Origin: Casuarina equisetifolia
Lineage: Eukaryota; Streptophyta; Magnoliopsida; Fagales; Casuarinaceae
Reading direction: 5' to 3'
DNA length: 64,000 nucleotides
Assembly (NCBI GenBank): GCA_028551475.1
Contig: CM052355.1
Span: 30,655,580-30,719,579, forward strand
Shown: one piece after another, positions 56,440 through 64,000 of the stretch
Layout: every line of letters starts with the position of its first letter
Numbering within the stretch: the stretch's first letter is position 1
Notes under the pieces: model-generated
The model's input: the letters and a program-made list of their open reading frames with translations, nothing else
What the model was told of the DNA's origin: nothing
Databases searched by the model: none
Program-made: the position numbers and the translations under genes

Positions 56440-59050
56440 AAGATGATAGATATGATATATATTCTGTATATGATGATGATATTTCCCTTATTTTACAAGT
56501 TAATTTGAATAGAAAAAATATATCTTCTAATATAGTATTGAAGTTAAGTTTTAAGTGAAATACTCAGTCATATAAGTTAATATTAAAGAAAAAGAGTGTA
56601 TTCTAATGTGATTCAATTTTCAAGTAAGGCTCATATTCACTTGTGGATGGCATTCCTCTTTCATACAAGTTAACTTTAAGGAAGAAGGTGTGCATTTTAA
56701 TGTAATGTCAGTCCAAGTTTTACATGAGATACAACTTCATTAGATTGGATACTTGTAGGAAGTGTTTTCTCACATTCAGGACAATGAGGCATATTAAAAT
56801 TTGGTATGTATCTCATATTTTTAGTATATTGATTCATTAAGATACTTTTATATTATGATAAATATTGGAAGACCCAAAAGGTAACTCTAACGTTAGGGGA
56901 TCCTTTTCTCATTTAAGCTTCACTTTAGGGATCTCATGCTCTAGTATAAAACATTTATGTTACACATACTCCCTCATATGTCAAGCATTATTAAACTCAA
57001 AGTGCATAGAGTGAAACATAATCAACTTGGGTTCTAATACTAAATTAAAAGATTTAAAAACTTAACGCAAAAACTAAAGCTAAAATTGAAGAATTCTTCT
57101 TCCATTAAGTTTTACCATAGGGATCTTATCTTTCAATATCATATATTGGTCCTACACATAATCAGGTTCTTTTCTTTTTAAGTCAATACTAAAAGCACCA
57201 CAAGATTTTGAACGCAAAATCTTTTCTTATCCTAGAGGGTGTTTTCCCTTTTCCTTTTCTTTTCCGTATTCCATATCTTTAAGAAAAGACAGAAGGAACA
57301 AAAATCCAAGGGATTCTCCCTTGAACAAATGTGAAATAAGTTAAAGTACATTACGTGGATCCACCCTATGCTATCATTTTAAAAAAGTGTCGGCTTATGA
57401 AACAAAGTAAGTCCACGGATCCATCCCTATATAATAGTCGCCGCCGCCGATGCATGATGAATTCTTTTGTTAGTATATATCCACAAACAAACATTCTTCA
57501 GACAGAACCTAGTATGATGGTGCCCCACTAGTCCATAAGCTTTAGAAGCGGTATTTTGGCCTTCCAAAATAGGAATTCTCCTGAATTGTTTGCTTTCGTA
57601 TGGATCTGCACAAAAAAGGTGAAAAAAGTGAGGTGGGACGATTAAATCTGACTAAGTGACCCCATTATTAACTATGACATTTTAAAAATAGAAAAATGCA
57701 GATAATTATGGGGCTCCATGCAGCTTTATAGTCAAAAGGTTTATTGTCTGCTTGCAACTGTTCTGAAGGGTGTTTGTCCTTTTAGCACCGTTTGACATAG
57801 GATTTCCATTAGATTCTACGATCACAGTCGGCTAGCTGGTCAGAGCTTATAGAATTGCCATGGAAGCTGACAATCATCAAGCCAAATGCGCTGACACCAC
57901 TGACCACTCAAGCTATAATGACAACAACAAGAACGAATAAATGGTACCATAAGGTTGGGCTTTGGATCTTATGGTTGACGAGAAAAGGGAAAAACTTAAA
58001 AGCTACCGTAATGGTTGAGAATATATTACCGGATATAAGAGGTTCTAGGGTTTAGATGTCCATTTAATTGGGTATGCATATCTCACACAAAGTGGCGTTT
58101 CTTGGTACAACTAATGAAGAACGACTCACCTCCCATTAAACACCTCTTGTCTACAATGGTCACATCGTTATATTCAAAATGGTAAAGAGGCAAAGAGGAG
58201 TACTCGGACAAATTTTAAACAATATTGACACGTTAAGTCACCACCAGCATTGAAAAGCATTTCTTACAGGAAATGTTTCGGTCCACCAGCAAAGAGATTC
58301 AATCCTTATACTTGAACTTTAATATAATGTTAAAAAATTTGTTTCTTACTTGAAATCAACCTATAAGGAAGTAAGCATGTCTTTCATTTTAAAGAATATA
58401 TTATGATAAGATTCATACAATGTGAAGCTTACACTATTTTCAACTATTAGAGATGAAAGTCTTAGATTAGAAATATATGATCTTCAAATAGTGCTTAAAA
58501 AAAATATCCTCCCAATTTATAAGTTAAATTTTAGGTTTGATTATAGATTTATTTTTATTGTGGTACAAAACATCAATTGATCCATTATAACTCTCATTCA
58601 ACATTGGACTCTTAAAATATTCTCAATATTTAAGAAGCATCCATTTTGTCTCATTTAACCTTTAAGTAAAAAATATGATCAATGTTTGAAAAGTATTGGA
58701 GTCGAAAGACCTACATTGGATTTAACACATATATTAACTTTTAGGTTGGATTATGAATCTATTCCTAATATCACTTTCTCTATTATTTTTTTCCTTCTCT
58801 TTTTGGCCTAGAGGATGTTTTAATAGATTTTCCGAATGATCAATTGTTACAATCATATCAAGCAACCCTCGAAGGTAGCTTAGCTCGTTCGACAGTGAAT
58901 AAGAACAAGTTGGAAAAGGAAAGAAGGATCGTCTTACCCAATGCCAATAGATCTTAAATTAAAGACACTTTTAGAACATTGAAGAGCATTTTTAAGGTTA
59001 ACATGCATTACCAATACCAATAGATCGAGCGTTTCAACTGCTGTTGCCAT
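56440..59050. repeat. Blocks L, C/D and D' plus AT-rich filler
   Basis: L 56440-57130, C/D 57130-58050 (ACGTGGATCCACC at 57354-57366, GCCGCCGCCGATGCATGATG at 57441-57460) and D' 58030-58440. The stretch 58440-59050 is AT-rich with no gene. Confidence 0.6.
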
Positions 59051-59888
59051 TTATCTCACATCCTAGAAAAGACAGATGGAATTTGACTGAGGCTAGTTCA
59101 CAGCTTCTGTTTTAGAAAAGCCAAGCCATATAAGATTCTCTATAGGGTGGTCCAGGCAATCATGAAAAGAGGTTTTAGTGTATCTTTTGATAAGATATGA
59201 TCAAGGCTTTATCACTTCAATGTTCCCCTATATAAGATTCTCCACTCGAGCATGACATTAAACAAAACGTTAAATTGGATAACCAAACAAAAGTGAATCC
59301 AAAAGGATATACTTTTTTGTCACCTGTCATGTGGGTTCATACTTATCCTCCCACAAGTGATTTAAAAGCTCGAAATTATTGATATTGAATAGTAATCCAA
59401 TGTCCAAGCCTATAAGTGTGTTGCTTCTGCACTAACCCTCCTCTAGTGATGCAACGCGTGCAAGAAATGTTCTAAGATAAGAAAATGTCGTTTTCCGATG
59501 GAAAAATGGGTATTTGACATATAAACCAAAGCTTTATGCGTCATCATATTTTTGCTCAAATCTAGTATATATATTTTGTATTGTAACTTTTTTCTTTTTT
59601 AAGGTAAGTTTGAATTAATAAAATTTAATATATAAAAACATACAGATAATACCCCGGCATTACAAACACTATATTAATATAAAATATTTCTTATGTAATC
59701 TCTCAATTCTTACAAATTGATTCAAGAGAAAAAGTTGACTTTTTTAATTGCTTTTTTCGTAAAAAATTATTTTTTGTAAAAAAAATAAGTCTACATTAAT
59801 AAGATTTAGTATATAAAAGCATACAATAACAATATAATTTTATTTTTTTTGAATGATCTTTACCACCCAATTTCTTGTGGCACTTACA
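59050..59888. repeat. Block E copy with the empty LTR site
   Basis: Aligned to 22560-23264. At about 59873-59888 the sequence reads ttcttgtggcacttac with no insert, matching the two flanks of the 6.3 kb LTR element (cttgtgacac | gacacttac). Two AT-rich LINE-tail-like pieces (about 59600-59680 and 59780-59840) lie inside. Confidence 0.72.
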
Positions 59889-62640
59889 AAATGACCAATG
59901 ATATTAAAGTTTATTAAAAATGGAAAAGAAAACACAACACTAAATGAAAAGGAAAGAAAGGGTGATCTTTTATACAACAGCATTCAATATACTTGCCAAT
60001 ATATACCTTTTCAAATGATATAGCTTTTTTTCTCAATAGAATAGTAAATTGAATTAATAAAAATTAGAGTAGTAAGGAACATAAAGGAGAATTTAACTTT
60101 AGAATCTACCACGTTAAGCATGCTCATCCTATCAAATTTAATAAATGGACTGCCCCTTAACAATGAAAAGGGTGTTCTCACAAGGCCTCTTGGTTGCAAC
60201 GATTGATCAGGGATCACTATATGTTATAACATGTAACATCAACTAATACATTTTTGTGATGGAGGGAAATCCGGAACACTTGAAAGAATGTGTTTATCCC
60301 TTTTTACTACAATTTTTGTAATGAATAAACAAATAAACTCCTTTTTGAAAAACATATGGAAGCTACGTTTTGCAAGTGCTTTTTCAAAATGTAGATTTAG
60401 TGGTGTTTTGTAAATAAAAAATACCAAAGATCTAGAAAGCATAATGTCTCTTTTTCTTTACTTTTCAGTCATGATGAGTTAAGTTGTTATTGGATTTAAG
60501 GTTTGTAAAGTATATTTTATTGTTTTGAAAATTGGATTGTGCTTTTTGTGATCCAAATCTAATATTCTTTTGGGATAATGGTCTTGCAAAGTATTTTTAA
60601 AATCCAAAGAATTAAATATAAAATAATTATCAGATCCCTACATAAAATAATTATCCAAAAAAAAACTAATTAATCTAGCCATGACTCTAGTTGGGTCATG
60701 CCCAATAATGACCACAGATAAGTTACAGCTAATCATGGTTCTAACGGTTAGGAATCCAACCATGAAGCGTACGGCTTATACAAATCTATGGTGGTTGGAT
60801 AACCTAACCTTTATATCCAATTTTTTGCCATCTTCTTCTACTTTTGACTTTTATGAAAGGAAACATTGGAAGAGAAAAGTAGATTACTAATGGTTAAAGA
60901 ATAAGTAAGTAGTCAACTAAAAGTAAATTTCTGAATTGAACAAAGAGAATTATGAAATACCAAAGAAAACCAATTTGGCGAATACATTTAGTCTAACCAT
61001 AATAGTGAATGAAAGAATCATAGCATGAGAAGAATGCATCCAAAAAGTTAGACAAGCTTGTGCAACGCAATTGCAAGCTCATATTATTTTTATCTTAGAA
61101 CCTTGGTCATCTCTAGGAAGAAAAAAATTTATATCCTATATGATTTTAGAGAAAAGAACTTAAACACATTTAATATTCTTAACAAGCCCTTATTGTTCAA
61201 AAAGAAAACAATCTAAAGAGAAATTAAAATGGCTTGACATACTACTTTTTCTATATATACAAAAGAAAAATATACATGCCTATTTTTGAAATTTTGGAAT
61301 TAACACTATCAACAAGAGTAACATAACAAACCACCATGTCAATAGGCCAATAATCCAATGGTTGGCTACTAACCATCTAAGATATAAGTCTTAGGTTTAA
61401 CATCCCATTATCTCCAAACTCCCTCTACTTAACCAAAAAAAAAAAAACAATAAACTATCCTCGACTTAGAGTAAGTGTTTGTGCAAACAACCAATTTTTC
61501 GTATGCCCAATATGAAGAAACTTGGGATAGCAGCTAATAATAAGTGCAAGTGGTATAAAATCAGGGTTTAAATACTGAATAAAGGTAAAATTTTGTGACA
61601 AAAATCATTTTAGATCTCAAATTTCTTCTACATAACTTTAAAAAAAATATTATTAAATAATTATCGAATGATGTCATTTTGATTATACCTTTTTTTTTTA
61701 AAAAAAAAAAAAGCATCATTATAAGAAATTTATAAGTTCATTTGAAACCAACTACACCATTTTGGGCTTTATTCTCTCCCCCTCCCCAAGCAATCAATTC
61801 TTCTGGAACAACTAGTTAATCCAGTTTCCCTCGCCGACAGAGAAAAGGAACAAAGGTGATAGCAAAAACAAAGAGATAATTATAGTAAAAATCAAAGAGA
61901 TAATTATAGTCTTCCTCTCGATGAAGACAAGATGTAAGAAGAATCATTGCCAACTTGCTGCGGTCTACGAACTTATCCAAATTTGACAGTTCGCCCGCCT
62001 TCAACTTTGACTTATTAGGGTGGAGATAACTTTGAAGTGACTTCCATTAGGAAAATGTTAAATATTTATTTTAACTCTATTTTACTAAGGGAGAGGCCAC
62101 AAAAAAATTCTTCTTTTATCAACAATCTCTAGTGAAATTAGGTAAATCATAAAACAAAAACACGCATATTAAAAATGTGGAAAAGTTATATCATTCTAAT
62201 CATCAATACTTACATCTACAAAGAAATAATTCTCATTATCTGAAAAATTTTCTATCCTTGGATCACATTATGCATAAGATTTCCTAAATCTCATATATAC
62301 ATAATCAAAGTGGGAGAAACCTTATTAAAAAGTTATTATTTTATCCTCAATTCTAATTTTGATTACATACCTAACTAAATCCACGATACCATACAAGAGA
62401 TCTTACTTACCGCACATAACACACTCCTCTTGTTGGGTTTAGAATTGAGAGGCTAAACATACAACAAAAATTTTCAAGGCAATCCTTCACTTCTTCTATG
62501 GAGCTTGGAAGTCCCAAATAAAACTAAAAAGATTGTCCATAAAATAAAGGTTGGATAGCTTCTCTTTCTTGACTTCCAATGCACTTCAAAACTAGAAGAC
62601 AATAAGAATGAACACCACATTAAAAATTCATGGATGAAAT
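59889..62640. other. AT-rich intergenic, no gene supported
   Basis: Scattered homology to 29561-29830 and one possible SINE (61348-61450) are present. All open frames are short, unconserved and AT-biased (60011-60217, 60239-60442, 60681-60890, 61816-62004, 62474-62689). Confidence 0.5.
61348..61450 (+). mobile_element. Possible tRNA-derived SINE with A-tail
   Basis: A-box-like TAATCCAATGGTTGG (about 61350-61364) and B-box-like AGGTTTAACATCC (about 61393-61405), ending in a run of about 14 A residues (about 61435-61448). 'caata' lies on both sides. The homologous stretch at about 29765 lacks it. Confidence 0.4.
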
Positions 62641-62748
62641 GGAAATCAGGGTAAAGAAAGGATTGTATATTGAAGTGGCTCCATGGCAATATTCCTTTTC
62701 CACGCGTTCATTCCACTAACAAGAACCTATGTTCCCCGTCTGCGCCAC

Positions 62749-62756
62749 TATAAATA
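62749..62756 (+). promoter_or_regulatory. TATA box of the 100-residue CLE-like gene
   Basis: TATAAATA 120 bp upstream of the ATG. The surrounding promoter and leader (62655-62855) are those found as a relic at 50690-50920. Confidence 0.65.
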
Positions 62757-62868
62757 GAAGCCCATTGTTTCTCTGTTCCATCGAATTCGATCTTCCCTTG
62801 CTATCTCAATCTAAGAGTTTCATACTTCTGCTTTATCATTTTGCTCCTTGGTTGCCATATCTACTTCC

Positions 62869-63171
62869 ATGGCCAACAACACTACGACCATGGTCTCTAT
62901 TCTTTTCACACTCATCTTCTTCATTCTCTTCATGACTTTGCAGGCACGTAGTCTCCAGGGAGAGAAGGTCATGCAGAAAAACACAGACAGTGAACGGCTT
63001 TTGCAGAAGTTAGGATATGATTTGACCAAACTTGGAAGTCTCCGGAAGAGGTCGCTAGAAGATTCATCTGGCGGCAATGTTCCCGACGGAGACCGCTATG
63101 TTCCTGGCGGACCAGATCACAGGCATCACCCTCAACCATCGCCCGAGACTCTGTATTCGGCATCTCCATGA
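62869..63171 (+). CDS. CLE-like secreted signalling peptide precursor, diverged type
   Basis: The 100-residue precursor has a signal peptide at about 1-28 (M-V-S-I-L-F-T-L-I-F-F-I-L-F-M-T-L core), a basic/polar linker with L-G-Y-D-L-T-K-L at 48-55 (compare F-D-Y-S-K-L in the 13693 gene), a possible basic processing site K-R at 60-61, and a near-C-terminal motif R76-H87 (RYVPGGPDHRHH) followed by a 13-residue tail rich in P and S. CLE positions Arg1, Pro4, Gly6, Pro7 and His11 are kept; position 9 is His instead of Pro, as in the 13693 gene. The start is taken at the ATG in TTCCATGGCC, a good plant context; the frame extends upstream without ATG. An extracellular peptide ligand for LRR receptor kinases is the likely role (inference). 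Its own promoter type differs from the other cluster members. Confidence 0.75.
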   Translation: MANNTTTMVSILFTLIFFILFMTLQARSLQGEKVMQKNTDSERLLQKLGYDLTKLGSLRKRSLEDSSGGNVPDGDRYVPGGPDHRHHPQPSPETLYSASP

Positions 63172-63560
63172 AGGGGTTGCTTTTTCTGCAGAGCCACCGT
63201 GCCTCAGTCGGAACTTTATGAGCTTTGGCGTTTTGTTTTGTCTCTTTCCACGTCTGTCTTGAGAAGCTTCACTCTATGTTAAGTTTGAATTTCGTTGCAA
63301 GTTAAATATATCTGTGCTTTCTGTTTCCCTGAGGCTGCCCTCAATCCTGACGGATTCCCTTTCTTCTCAAGGTTTTACGTACTAAACTTCTTGAGAATCT
63401 CGAGATAAGACTCTGAAATTAGAACCATGGGAAAGTTTCAGCAACCTATCAATGCAAAGAAACAATCCTAACCATTGGAAGAATATGCATCTTTTACAAT
63501 ATACCATATGAAAACGTGGAGAATTCAGAATCATTTTCATAGATTTGAATCTTCTAAATG
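63172..63560 (+). other. 3'UTR and downstream flank
   Basis: Non-coding, GC-moderate sequence. No AATAAA is seen close by; 'gttaaatata' (63301-63310) is a weak candidate signal. No second motif copy is present after the stop. Confidence 0.5.
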
Positions 63561-63565
63561 TTGTC

Positions 63566-63660
63566 ACGAGGCTTTTTAGCTCAGTGATCAACTAATCATT
63601 AGGTTAGAAGTTTAACACTGGATATGTGCGTGGGTATGAGTTAAAAAAAAATCTAAATGT
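63566..63660 (+). mobile_element. Possible SINE-like tRNA-derived sequence
   Basis: A-box-like TTTAGCTCAGTGATCA (about 63575-63590), a weak B-box-like stretch (AGTTTAACACTGG, about 63608-63620), 'gtgcgtgggtatgagtt' and an A-run. The B box lacks the TTCGA core, so confidence is low. Confidence 0.3.
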
Positions 63661-64000
63661 TTTCCCTTTAGATTAGTCAAACTTTTATGCCAAGTATTAA
63701 ATCAGTATCATCAACTCAATGTCAATTCAAACTTTAGGTGCATGTTAAAGGGATCAACCTTTTTTCTCATGATTTGCTCACTAATTTAGAGTCTAGGCTC
63801 TGATGTTTAGAACAGAAACGGCACTTGATATAAATTAAGGCAAAAATTAATCATAGGAGGAGTACGCCTTTGTGCATTATGGTTGATTTGGACCCACTAA
63901 ATTTTAAATAAAAGTATCATAGGGGCAGCTAGATTTCTTGGATCTTGACCTTCCTTTAACTTAAAAATGCTAAGGTGGTAACATCAATTCAATACTTTAT
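63661..64000. other. Right-edge intergenic, no gene seen
   Basis: No supported frame, repeat or promoter. Confidence 0.45.

Noticed and set aside
62848-62868. An upstream start for the fourth CLE-like gene
   Set aside because: The codon at 62848 is TTG; the first ATG in the frame is 62869, in good context and directly before the signal peptide.

Overview
This is nuclear DNA from a flowering plant. The evidence is low GC content, dense decayed Ty1/copia, Ty3/gypsy and L1-type LINE remnants, a primer-binding site complementary to plant tRNA-Asp, TATA plus pyrimidine-patch promoters, and short secreted-peptide genes that resemble the plant CLE (CLAVATA3/ESR-related) family. I cannot name the species. 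No rRNA, CRISPR array or convincing tRNA gene was seen.

The genes are a small cluster of CLE-like prepropeptides, all on the + strand. There is a broken copy at about 430-860, a 75-residue gene at 13693-13920 with one C-terminal motif (VVPGGPDHQHHL), a 199-residue gene at 51267-51866 whose body is five tandem copies of a 33-residue module each carrying a (RL)VPGGPNPDPH motif, and a more diverged 100-residue gene at 62869-63171 (RYVPGGPDHRHH). The first three share promoter, 5'UTR, signal peptide and a linker containing S-K-L-E-H. A promoter/5'UTR relic of the fourth type lies at 50690-50920, just upstream of the five-motif gene. In-frame codons beyond that gene's stop still encode a degraded copy of the single-motif ending. 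The locus therefore shows birth, internal expansion and death of peptide-hormone-like genes.

The DNA between the genes is a worn tandem segmental duplication. Named here for convenience, the blocks are G, F, H, I, J, K, B, L, C/D, D' and E, followed by the CLE gene and A'. They recur in largely the same order: partial units at 1-12 kb, 11.4-23.3 kb (continuing after an LTR element to 30.2 kb) and 37.6-45.2 kb, a unit at 45.2-53 kb, and a unit at 53.1 kb to the end. Because paralogous copies exist, several transposon insertions can be checked against an 'empty' sister site.

Mobile elements: an intact-looking 6.3 kb LTR element (23265-29555) with nearly identical LTRs, a tRNA-Asp PBS, a GACAC target duplication and only a gag gene broken by two in-frame stops; a miniature 331 bp LTR element (1851-2181) with 78 bp LTRs and a CCAAA duplication; a short copia-type LTR-gag-LTR element (about 42896-44960); minus-strand copia gag remnants (10510-11220, 30190-31640); nested LTR pieces (32480-34565); many L1-type LINE pieces, mainly 19740-22430, 34560-37360 and 38395-40622; and three possible tRNA-derived SINEs.

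Block B (about 3.0, 15.7, 41.0 and 56.2 kb) holds a short open frame with one hydrophobic segment. It is open in two copies and broken in two, and I could not identify it. The long stretches from 59.9 to 62.6 kb and 31.6 to 32.5 kb hold no gene that I can support.
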